In this document: one piece after another, positions 18,619-25,775 of the stretch | Numbering within the stretch: the stretch's first letter is position 1 | Layout: the number at the start of each line of letters is the position of its first letter | Assembly (NCBI GenBank): GCA_937864815.1 | Contig: CALMJY010000045.1 | Coordinates: 1 to 57,668, forward strand | Origin: an uncultured Bacteroidota bacterium | Lineage (GTDB): Bacteria; Bacteroidota; Bacteroidia; Bacteroidales; VadinHA17 | Direction: 5' to 3' | DNA: 57,668 bases | Program-made: the position numbers and the translations under genes | The notes under the pieces: model-generated | What the model was told of the DNA's origin: nothing | What the model saw: only the letters and a program-made list of their open reading frames with translations | The model's database searches: none

Positions 18619-19851
18619 ATGGCGCAGATAAACGAAAATTATTTAAAACTTCAGGCCGGATACCTTTTCCCGGAAATAGGCAGAAGAGTTCGTGAATTTC
18701 AAAAGGAACACCCAAATGCAGATGTTATAAAAATGGGGATCGGCGATGTAACCCAGCCGCTTACTGCATCTGTTATCAGGGCATTTCATGAAGGTGTTGA
18801 AGAGATGGCAAAATCTGCCACTTTCAAAGGCTACGGGCCGGAGCAGGGTTATGATTTTCTGCGTGAAGCAATTGCAAAGAATGACTATCACGACAGAGGC
18901 GCTGATATACAGGCTGATGAGATATTTGTTTCGGACGGATCAAAATGCGATACAGGAAATATCCTGGAGATTTTTGGCATGAACAATATAATCGCTGTAC
19001 AGGATCCGGTTTATCCTGTCTATGTTGATACAAGCGTAATGGCAGGCCGGACAGGTGAATACCTTGGTAACGGGTATTACGACAGGATGGTTTATATGCC
19101 ATGCAATGCTGAAAACGGATTTATCCCCGAAATTCCCCAAAGCAAAGCTGACATTATCTTCTTATGTTATCCCAATAATCCGACAGGAACTACAGCAGGT
19201 AAGCCAGAACTGAAGAAATGGGTGGATTATGCCAGGAAAAACAAATCGATAATTCTTTTCGATTCAGCCTATGAGTCTTACATCTCCGATCCTGAAATTC
19301 CACATTCAATTTACGAAATTGAAGGAGCAAGGGAGGTTGCCATTGAATTCCGCAGTTTTTCAAAGACAGCTGGTTTTACAGGAACCAGGTGTGCCTATAC
19401 CGTCATTCCGAAAAACCTTGTTGCCACTGCTCCCGACGGCTCTGAAAAATCGCTTTACTCATTATGGTTCAGACGGCATACAACAAAATTTAACGGAGTT
19501 TCATATCCTGTTCAGAAAGCTGCTGCTGCAATCTTTACACCTGAAGGGAAAATAGAGGTAAAGTCTGTCATAAGTTACTATATGAACAATGCCAGGATTC
19601 TCCGTGAGAGTCTGACAAAAATAGGATTCCGGGTTTTTGGCGGTGTAAATGCTCCGTATGTCTGGGTTAACTCAGGCAGGGGTATCAAATCGTGGGATCT
19701 CTTTGATAAACTGCTTAATGAAGCTTATGTGGTAGGTACCCCAGGTTCAGGTTTCGGCCCGTCGGGAGAAGGATATTTCAGGTTCTCATCATTTGCAACA
19801 CATGAAAATGTCCTTAAAGCCATGGAGAGACTTGGTAATCTGAAATGGTAA
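18619..19851 (+). CDS. dapL: LL-diaminopimelate aminotransferase
   Basis: This 410-aa fold-type-I PLP aminotransferase makes LL-diaminopimelate directly from tetrahydrodipicolinate. It opens with [20 protein letters not shown] and [10 protein letters not shown], the hallmark of the DapL family. It continues with the substrate loop YPNNPTGT (about residues 184-191), Asp215 in FDSAYESY and the PLP lysine Lys249 in [12 protein letters not shown]. Length is typical. It is divergent from lysA and the dapF-like gene, so the three make a compact lysine/meso-DAP locus that uses the aminotransferase shortcut. Confidence 0.95.
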   Translation: MAQINENYLKLQAGYLFPEIGRRVREFQKEHPNADVIKMGIGDVTQPLTASVIRAFHEGVEEMAKSATFKGYGPEQGYDFLREAIAKNDYHDRGADIQADEIFVSDGSKCDTGNILEIFGMNNIIAVQDPVYPVYVDTSVMAGRTGEYLGNGYYDRMVYMPCNAENGFIPEIPQSKADIIFLCYPNNPTGTTAGKPELKKWVDYARKNKSIILFDSAYESYISDPEIPHSIYEIEGAREVAIEFRSFSKTAGFTGTRCAYTVIPKNLVATAPDGSEKSLYSLWFRRHTTKFNGVSYPVQKAAAAIFTPEGKIEVKSVISYYMNNARILRESLTKIGFRVFGGVNAPYVWVNSGRGIKSWDLFDKLLNEAYVVGTPGSGFGPSGEGYFRFSSFATHENVLKAMERLGNLKW

Positions 19852-19927
19852 TACTCAGAGTGTAGTTTCAGTTTTACTAGCACATTTAAAAGCCTCACAG
19901 CCTGATGCTCGATTAAAGTATTTATAG

Positions 19928-20134
19928 GAACTTGTAAAGGCGAAATGGGGTGATAAACAAATTCCAGTAAAAAATATTTTAGTTATGATAAATGAAAAAC
20001 CGAATGCAGATTTCAAATATGTAAAAGTGAAATCTTTAGGTGAGCTTAATAAATACTTGACTTATTTTGAACCAATCTTCACAGAGAATGAGGTTGAAAG
20101 AATTGCAAAATATCTTATTAAAATTCAAGATTAA
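19928..20134 (+). pseudogene. Gene fragment resembling a NERD-domain C-terminus
   Basis: An open stretch of 68 codons without a good start follows an in-frame TAG at 19925. An internal ATG at 19985 would give only 49 residues. The translation contains KAKWGDKQIPVKNILVMI and KSLGELNKYL, with FTENEVERIAKYL at the end. This order (KW, a hydrophobic strand, then SL-EL-YL) looks like the tail of a nuclease-related (NERD) domain. The family match is by eye only. It sits just behind dapL and in front of a repeat unit, so it may be the relic of a mobile cassette gene. Confidence 0.4.
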
Positions 20135-20671
20135 AAAATCCCTGTTTCTAACACGGACAATGCTATAGGTAAGTTGTTTGTCACAGTTTTTGCCTGGTGA
20201 CGTTAACGCTAGCCGAGCAGAAACTGCTAGTAATTTATGGACCCGAACTTTCTTTTTTCTTTTAATCTTGTAGCATCATGACCGTCGGCTGGCTTACATT
20301 ATCCTGAAATGACTGGTTACTCTATTCTACCGGGATCGGTAAAAACTGCGCCATACCCTCCTTGCACCGTGACAACTCTCTGGCCCCGCTACCGCGTGGT
20401 ACCTGGATTCTGCCCGGATGCGGCATCGGGTAACACAACCTCCCCATATTGCCGGGCCGTCAGACTGTCTAAAAACTAAAATGAAGTCCCTGAGAATCGA
20501 TTATTTTGAGTTTTTCACGTACAGGTATCCAAATATAAAAACATATAAAATAGGTTATTAGACAGACTCCCGTTAGGCGTAATAGAATCTATCTACCAGA
20601 GACATCCGTCTGACTATATTTTATTACTTTCGTTTACCTGAAACTGTTAATACTGAACTCTTTTTTTTTAA
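20135..20671. other. Non-coding accessory stretch with structured GC-rich core
   Basis: No credible gene is seen. The first part holds repeat copy A (20148-20190). The middle, about 20330-20475, is GC-rich and full of small inverted repeats (CCCGGATGC with GCATCGGG, TACC-GCGT-GGTA) in an otherwise AT-rich area. It ends with CCGGGCCGTCAG (20452-20463), a 12-mer found again at 21768-21779. The 200 bp before the DUF3800 gene probably hold its promoter, but no clean consensus was found. Confidence 0.5.
20148..20190 (+). repeat. Cassette-associated repeat, copy A
   Basis: CTAACACGGACAA (20148-20160), then GGTAAGTTG (20168-20176) and TTTGTCACAGTTTTTGC. The same words, in the same order, follow the DUF3800 gene (21659-21717), and a diverged copy follows vapC. 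It begins 13 bp after the stop of the gene fragment. Confidence 0.6.
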
Positions 20672-21478
20672 ATGGGACTTTTGACAAGTAAGAAAGAAAA
20701 AAGTAGGACTGGAAAGATCCATTATTATATTGATGAAAGTGGTAGTCCTGAATTCTATGGCAAAAGAAAAAAACTTCTTATCGAAAAGGAGGGATATTCT
20801 CCCCTTCTCATAATTGGTTTAATTTCAGTAACAAACCGAAAACATCTATGTGATGAAATTGAAAATTTCAAAAAGAGTTTAATAGCGGACAAATCTCTTC
20901 GACATATTCATTCCCTCCATCAACCAGGCTGGTACTTACATGCGAAAGATGATCATCCTGAAGTAAGGGAGCGCTTTTTTCAATTTCTTTCTAAGAAATC
21001 ATTTAGAGGTTACTTTATTATTGGTAGAAAAAAGCTTAAAGTGTTCTTAAAGAAGCATAAAGGAAGTGAAAAAGAGTTTTATTTCGATCTTATCCAAAAT
21101 CTCTTAAAAGGCAGATTTACAGAATTTAAGGAATATAACATATATCTTTCAAGAAGGTCTGGTAATAGTATCAAAGCCTTTTCTGATGCTATTGAGGCAT
21201 CTATTAAGAAATATAACAAATCAACTAAGAAAGAGGATATTAAACCGACATATTCGTGTAATATTGTTCCAAGTAAAACAACACCCGAATTAAGTGTGGT
21301 AGATTACATGTTATGGGCACTTCAAAGATATATTACTAAAGGGGATAAGAAGTATTTTGATTTGTTACAAAATAAATTCTGTTTCATTTATGATATTTAT
21401 GCCAAAAAGAAACTGGGGCAAACTAGATATTATAATCATGCAACACCATTTGACCTTGAAAAAGCAGAAAAATTTTAA
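20672..21478 (+). CDS. DUF3800 domain protein
   Basis: This 268-aa protein shows the DUF3800 pattern: a first strand YYIDESGSPEF with the conserved acidic pair (about residues 18-23), and a late motif DYMLWALQRYITKGD (about residues 219-233). The family is thought to be an RNase H-like nuclease fold and is often seen in defence or mobile regions; its function is not established. Composition is AT-rich and lysine-rich compared with the neighbouring housekeeping genes, suggesting transfer. It is flanked on both sides by related non-coding repeats. Confidence 0.85.
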   Translation: MGLLTSKKEKSRTGKIHYYIDESGSPEFYGKRKKLLIEKEGYSPLLIIGLISVTNRKHLCDEIENFKKSLIADKSLRHIHSLHQPGWYLHAKDDHPEVRERFFQFLSKKSFRGYFIIGRKKLKVFLKKHKGSEKEFYFDLIQNLLKGRFTEFKEYNIYLSRRSGNSIKAFSDAIEASIKKYNKSTKKEDIKPTYSCNIVPSKTTPELSVVDYMLWALQRYITKGDKKYFDLLQNKFCFIYDIYAKKKLGQTRYYNHATPFDLEKAEKF

Positions 21479-21656
21479 AAAGAAAAAAGATTCTTCTACA
21501 CCCGTATTAGCAAGCTAACAACCGCCGCATGAAGCGACTTATGGTAATAGAACAATCTTTTCAAAAGCAAATATATGACATTTCTTAATACAAGTCAATA
21601 AAAGTGATAAAAATTATCCTAGACTCTTAGAACAAAAAACATACCAAAACTACTCC

Positions 21657-21790
21657 ACCTAACACGGACAAGGTAAGTTGCTTCCCGCCTTGCGGGACAA
21701 GTTGTCACACTTATTGCTTTTGCTCCTGCACCCAAGATAGCTTTGCAATGATTGTTATACCCGGACACCGGGCCGTCAGGTGCCAACTCT
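21657..21790 (+). repeat. Cassette-associated repeat, copy B
   Basis: ACCTAACACGGACAAGGTAAGTTG is followed by a perfect hairpin (TCCCGC-CTT-GCGGGA, 21683-21697), then GTTGTCACACTTATTGC and, further on, CCGGGCCGTCAG (21768-21779). It shares its first half with copy A and most of its length with copy C. The left end fits the integron attC rule RYYYAAC, but no matching GTTRRRY lies within 150 bp, so it is not a canonical attC site. It fills much of the gap 21479-21879, which holds no gene. Confidence 0.65.
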
Positions 21791-21828
21791 GAGCATTCCA
21801 GACAAATTATAATTCAAGATAAAAATTG

Positions 21829-21879
21829 TTGTTGTTCCAAACAAGATTACGTATATTTGTATTATAATTACTACGTATA
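21829..21879 (+). promoter_or_regulatory. vapBC promoter with putative operator repeats
   Basis: TTG at 21829-21831 and TATATTTG at 21852-21859 are 20 bp apart, a good Bacteroidota promoter. Two copies of TACGTATA (21848-21855 and 21872-21879) overlap the -7 element and touch the ATG. Each contains the palindrome TACGTA. This is the usual position for autoregulation by the antitoxin. Confidence 0.6.
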
Positions 21880-22128
21880 ATGGATGCAAAATTAACATTA
21901 AGCATTGATAAGGCAGTGGCCAACAGAGCAAAAATCTATGCTCGGACCAAAGGCAGAAGCCTTTCAGATCTGGTAGAGAACTACCTTAAACTACTTACAA
22001 AGAATACTTCAATTGATGATTCTGAATTAACTCCAAGAGTAAAATCATTGCTTGGATCCATTTCTCTTCCGGAAGACTTTGATTACAAAAAGGAAATGGC
22101 AGATTACCTTGCAAAAAAGTATTTATAG
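21880..22128 (+). CDS. VapB-like ribbon-helix-helix antitoxin
   Basis: This 82-aa protein begins with a beta-strand (AKLTLSIDKAV) and two helices (ANRAKIYARTKG and SLSDLVENYLKLL), the layout of a ribbon-helix-helix DNA-binding domain as in the DUF6364 antitoxins. The C-terminal part (PEDFDYKKEMADYLAKKYL) would wrap the toxin. It is followed after 1 bp by the PIN-domain toxin gene, so the two form a toxin-antitoxin operon. It should repress its own promoter through the TACGTATA repeats. Confidence 0.85.
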   Translation: MDAKLTLSIDKAVANRAKIYARTKGRSLSDLVENYLKLLTKNTSIDDSELTPRVKSLLGSISLPEDFDYKKEMADYLAKKYL

Positions 22129-22129
22129 T

Positions 22130-22549
22130 ATGACAGATATCTTTATCAACACAGATGTCATTATCGACTTTCTCATTGACAGAAAACCTTACTCAAGAGA
22201 AGCTGCAATCCTATTCACCTTAATAGATCAAAGAAAACTAAAAGGGTATTCTTCCTCATTGACATTTAGCAACTTGTATTATATCCTCAGAAAAATTGAG
22301 ACTCATAATAAAGTGATTTCAAAGCTTGATAACTTATCTGATATTCTTAGTATCTTAAAAGTAGAAGAGCAGACAATTAAAAATGCATTAAAATCAGGAT
22401 TTGCAGATTTTGAGGATAGCATACAATATTTCTGTGCTCGGGACAACAAGAAAATTTCTGCAATAATTACCAGAAATACAAAGGACTACAAGAGATCGGA
22501 AATTCCCGTTATGACTCCAGGAGATTATTTAAAAGCAGTAAGCACCTAA
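22130..22549 (+). CDS. VapC-like PIN-domain toxin
   Basis: Taken from the ATG at 22130 this is a 139-aa PIN-domain ribonuclease. Its N-terminus (DIFINTDVIIDFLIDRKPYS) carries the first catalytic Asp. Later come the acidic pair in FADFEDSIQYF and the ITRNTKDYK segment where PIN proteins place their last acidic residue. A longer frame starting inside vapB is possible, but the ATG lies 2 bp behind the vapB stop and gives the proper PIN start. The stop codon lies inside repeat copy C. It is expected to cleave RNA when freed from the antitoxin. Confidence 0.87.
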   Translation: MTDIFINTDVIIDFLIDRKPYSREAAILFTLIDQRKLKGYSSSLTFSNLYYILRKIETHNKVISKLDNLSDILSILKVEEQTIKNALKSGFADFEDSIQYFCARDNKKISAIITRNTKDYKRSEIPVMTPGDYLKAVST

Positions 22550-22620
22550 TACGGATGACGGTGTAATATACTTCCACGCTTAACGGGAAAAGTCGTCACA
22601 CTTTTCTGCTCCCGATAATG
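22544..22620 (+). repeat. Cassette-associated repeat, copy C
   Basis: CACCTAATACGGATGACGG..., then TTCCACGCTTAACGGGA and AAGTCGTCACACTTTTCTGCTCC. It aligns along its whole length with copy B (ACCTAACACGG, TTCCCGCCTTGCGGGA, GTTGTCACACTT, TGCTCC). The vapC stop codon is part of it. Confidence 0.6.
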
Positions 22621-22628
22621 AGAGAAGT

Positions 22629-23465
22629 CTAGTATTCCTCAGGTAATGATAATATCTGTTCATAGCTGAATACAGGACCATCCTTACATACAAAAACCTT
22701 TCCCACATTACAGCGGCCGCATTTGCCGAAACCGCATTTCATCCTGTTTTCCAGGGTAGTATAGATATCCTTATCCTGAAATCCGAGTTTTTTCAATACA
22801 GGCATTGTAAATTTTATCATTACCGGGGGACCGCAGAGAATAGCAATTGTATTTTCTGAAGACGGAGCAAGCTTTTCGAGAACCATCGGTACAAAACCGA
22901 TTTCACCTTTCCAGTCAGGAGTCTGTCCGCCCGGATCAACTGTGGTTACCAGCCTGATGTCGGGTCTCTCTTCCCATTCCTTTAGTTCGTGTTTGTAAAC
23001 CAGGTCGCTGACAGTACGGGCTCCATATACAATGGTTATATCTTTATATTTTTCGCGCAGGTCAATAGTGTTCCAGATAACGCAACGCATAGGAGGTAAT
23101 GCAATTCCCCCGGCGATATAAAGCAGATTCTTTCCTTCCCACTCTTCAATCGGAAAGGTATTGCCGTAAGGCCCCCTGAATCCTACAGTATCTCCTGCTT
23201 CGAGGTTTGCCAGTGCATTTGTTACCCTTCCGGCTTTTCTGAAAGTACATTCAATGTAACCTTTACGGGTTGGGGATGATGCCACACAGAAAGTTGATTC
23301 GCCTTCTCCGAAAACAGAATATTCTCCAAACTGGCCTGCTTTAAAGGTGAATTTTTCTGCATCCTCAGCATTCTTGAATTTTAAGCGGAATGTCCTTACA
23401 TCAGGAGTCTCTTCGATAACATTATCGATCTCCATCAGGTAGGGTTTATAGATATTGTCGCTCAT
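22629..23465 (-). CDS. flxA: FlxA-like FAD/NAD(P)-binding oxidoreductase subunit
   Basis: This 278-aa protein is a ferredoxin-NADP reductase-type flavoprotein. An FAD-binding barrel (residues 1-100, ending in GDTVGFRGPYGNTFPI) is followed by an NAD-binding domain (LLYIAGGIALPPMRCVIWN, then AILCGPPVMIKFT), and a C-terminal [2Fe-2S] motif of four cysteines (KCGFGKCGRCN...FVC, about residues 243-259), as in PyrK and sulfhydrogenase gamma subunits. In the Flx-Hdr complexes known from sulfate reducers, FlxA is the NADH-oxidising entry point. It is the last gene of the seven-gene hdr-flx run, 12 bp behind flxB. Confidence 0.88.
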   Translation of the reverse strand: MSDNIYKPYLMEIDNVIEETPDVRTFRLKFKNAEDAEKFTFKAGQFGEYSVFGEGESTFCVASSPTRKGYIECTFRKAGRVTNALANLEAGDTVGFRGPYGNTFPIEEWEGKNLLYIAGGIALPPMRCVIWNTIDLREKYKDITIVYGARTVSDLVYKHELKEWEERPDIRLVTTVDPGGQTPDWKGEIGFVPMVLEKLAPSSENTIAILCGPPVMIKFTMPVLKKLGFQDKDIYTTLENRMKCGFGKCGRCNVGKVFVCKDGPVFSYEQILSLPEEY

Positions 23466-23477
23466 CTGATTGAATGA

Positions 23478-24488
23478 TTAAATTTTTTGTAAAGCTTCTA
23501 ATTGTTCAGCAATGTTCATATCAACAGGACAACCGCTTGAACACCGTCCGCAGCCGACACAACCAAGTGATTCATTTCTTTCGGGCATATAGGAAAATTT
23601 GTGCATGATTCTCTGTCTCCATCTCTGGCTTTGAACCTCACGGGGATTATGACCCGAGGTATGGAGTGTAAACAGCCCGAAACCGCATGAATCCCAGCTC
23701 CGGTAACGTTTCCCGTTCTTTCCCTTTGTTTCATCCTGGATATCAAAACATGCGCAGGTCGGACAAACATACGCACAGGCACCGCAACCTATACACCTAA
23801 GCGAGTTCTCCACCCAGAACGGATTTTCAAAAGCGGTCTTAAGTTTTTCAGTTACCTGTTCATGACTGAATTTCCCTTTAACCTCTGTAATAAGCTCTTT
23901 TTCAGCTGAGACCGGTTCAAAAAGTTCTCCGGCCATATTGAGTATACTGTTTCCCTTTTCTGTCAGTATCTGAGCATGATAATCTCCATTCTGCAGTCTG
24001 GAGAGCAGGATATCACTCCCTTTTGAAGACTCGGGGGCAAGACCAACCGATGTGCAAAAGCAATAATCATCACTCTGATGACAACTCAGACCTATTACAA
24101 CAAGTTTTTCAAGCCTTTTTGAAAAAAACTCATCAGTTATATCCCAGCAGAAAATCGACCTCAGGATATCAAATGCCGCATTGTCGCAGGGGTGTGCTCC
24201 CCATAATATCACCTCAGGTATCTTATTCAGATCTATATCGTTGATTGTACTTTCAGTTTTCGAATTGGTAAATGTAAAGAGGTTCTCAACTTTAGGGAAC
24301 ACAACATTTTTTGCTGAAAGGGTTGACCTGATATGATCAAATGTTATATCTGAAAATGCAGGATTGTATTTATATTCCACCTGTTTATCAGCGGCAATAA
24401 CAGGTGCGTATATCTTCCTGGTTTCAGACAAAAGTTTATACAGCTTTTCCAGCGATTGCTTCCTGATTAGTTTCCTGGTTGTTTCCAT
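23478..24488 (-). CDS. flxB: FlxB-like 4Fe-4S dicluster subunit
   Basis: This 336-aa protein resembles the beta subunit of sulfhydrogenases and anaerobic sulfite reductase A. The N-terminal two-thirds has the pattern WGAHPCDNAAFDIL and GLSCHQSDDYCFC. Two [4Fe-4S] motifs follow: CIGCGACAYVCPTCAC (about residues 233-248) and CVGCGRCSSGCPVD (about 309-322). It would carry electrons between FlxA and the rest of the complex. It lies 1 bp behind flxC, consistent with translational coupling. The gene name rests on the order and domain match to the characterised flxABCD-hdrABC cluster. Confidence 0.85.
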   Translation of the reverse strand: METTRKLIRKQSLEKLYKLLSETRKIYAPVIAADKQVEYKYNPAFSDITFDHIRSTLSAKNVVFPKVENLFTFTNSKTESTINDIDLNKIPEVILWGAHPCDNAAFDILRSIFCWDITDEFFSKRLEKLVVIGLSCHQSDDYCFCTSVGLAPESSKGSDILLSRLQNGDYHAQILTEKGNSILNMAGELFEPVSAEKELITEVKGKFSHEQVTEKLKTAFENPFWVENSLRCIGCGACAYVCPTCACFDIQDETKGKNGKRYRSWDSCGFGLFTLHTSGHNPREVQSQRWRQRIMHKFSYMPERNESLGCVGCGRCSSGCPVDMNIAEQLEALQKI

Positions 24489-24489
24489 C

Positions 24490-25293
24490 TTATATTATAA
24501 AGCTTTCTTTATCATTAGGTTCATAGGTCGACATTACCGAACTCATTTTGTCAGATGTACCGGCATAAACTTTGAAATAATTGAATACCTTGTCGGTGAG
24601 ATGCATTGTAAGCAGATGGCAGGGAATACCAACAGGGCAGGACCTTCCACACTCACCGCAACTAATGCAGCGTCCGGCTAAATGCATTGCCCTTAAAATA
24701 TGCCATTCCATGTTTCCGTGTGTATTTGCCTGTACCGGGATCCATTGCGGCTGATTGACCTCAACAGTGCAGCGTGTGCAATAACACATAGGGCAGGCCT
24801 GTCTGCATGCATAACATTTAATGCATTTCGACAACTCCTTCTGCCAGTAGGCAAATTTTTCTTCAGGACTCATCTTATTTAATGCGGCAAGCAGTTCCCT
24901 GTATTCCGGGGGATTGCTGAGATCTGATTTTTCAATTATTCCCTGCATCACCCGGATATCGGCTATGTCGAGTAAATTTCCTTCAGAAGAAATGCCCAGC
25001 ACAACTAAATTTTCTCCAATTATCTGTTGTTCCGAGATTAACATCATAATGCTTCTCATTACAGGAAGGGTGGCTACTATTGCTGCTTTACCAAGCTTTC
25101 TGACTTCGTGCTTTGTAAGATAAACTGCAAGATTCTGGACGCAGCGTTCATCATAAATCAGCCTGTCTGCTTTTTCACTGTTGGTGATAAATGCAGGACG
25201 CGCCACTCCTGTTGGACCTGTTTCATAGCCAATAACTACCTGAACACTGTTACTGTTCAGCAGTTCCTTTGCGCGGGCAACCAGGTTATTCAT
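24490..25293 (-). CDS. flxC: FlxC-like iron-sulfur subunit
   Basis: This 267-aa protein combines an N-terminal region like the beta subunit of F420-reducing/coenzyme F420 hydrogenases (GYETGPTGVARPAFI) with clustered cysteines: CIKCYACRQACPMCYCTRC (about residues 156-174) and CISCGECGRSCPVGIPC (about 208-224). These give at least two [4Fe-4S] clusters. It overlaps flxD by 8 bp. It is expected to be soluble and to link the NADH dehydrogenase module to FlxD and HdrA. Confidence 0.84.
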   Translation of the reverse strand: MNNLVARAKELLNSNSVQVVIGYETGPTGVARPAFITNSEKADRLIYDERCVQNLAVYLTKHEVRKLGKAAIVATLPVMRSIMMLISEQQIIGENLVVLGISSEGNLLDIADIRVMQGIIEKSDLSNPPEYRELLAALNKMSPEEKFAYWQKELSKCIKCYACRQACPMCYCTRCTVEVNQPQWIPVQANTHGNMEWHILRAMHLAGRCISCGECGRSCPVGIPCHLLTMHLTDKVFNYFKVYAGTSDKMSSVMSTYEPNDKESFII

Positions 25294-25738
25294 TTTTCAC
25301 CTCCTCCTCAACTGATTTGTTTACCATTTCCTTATATGACACATAAGGTCCCAGTTCACGAACCCTGGCAACTGTAGTATTTACCACCTCTGCCCACCTG
25401 GCACCTTCGGCGGCAGATACCCACGAGAAGGTAACCCTGTTCATGTCGATCCCCATGAAATCCATAAGTTCCTTAAACATGATCCAGCGTCTTTTTGCAT
25501 GGAAATTGCCTGAAGTGTAATGACAGTCATTAGGGTGGCAGCCCGAAACTATAATTCCATCTGCCCCGTTTGCAAATGCTTTCAGAAGAAGCATAAAATC
25601 AATTCGTCCTGTGCACGGGAACCTGATGATTTTAACGTTTGTGGCATATTTTATACGGCTTGTACCGGTTAAGTCGGCGCCGGCGTAAGTACACCAGTTA
25701 CATACGAAGGCGACAACTTTGGGTTCAAAATCTGACAT
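25286..25738 (-). CDS. flxD: FlxD/MvhD-like electron-transfer subunit
   Basis: This 150-aa protein is a stand-alone MvhD/FlpD domain. It contains FVCNWCTYAGADLTG, then RFPCTGRIDFMLLLKAFANGADG, and SGCHPNDCHYTSGNFHAKRR, whose cysteines bind a [2Fe-2S] cluster. In methanogens and in Flx-Hdr systems this subunit hands electrons to HdrA. It lies 37 bp behind hdrA and overlaps flxC. Confidence 0.93.
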   Translation of the reverse strand: MSDFEPKVVAFVCNWCTYAGADLTGTSRIKYATNVKIIRFPCTGRIDFMLLLKAFANGADGIIVSGCHPNDCHYTSGNFHAKRRWIMFKELMDFMGIDMNRVTFSWVSAAEGARWAEVVNTTVARVRELGPYVSYKEMVNKSVEEEVKNE

Positions 25739-25775
25739 ATATTTCTCTTTTTAAAAAGATTGACCTATTGATATT

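Noticed and set aside
20148-22620. Canonical integron attC sites
   Set aside because: Only one copy has the RYYYAAC end and none has a GTTRRRY partner at proper distance; no integrase gene is in the window.
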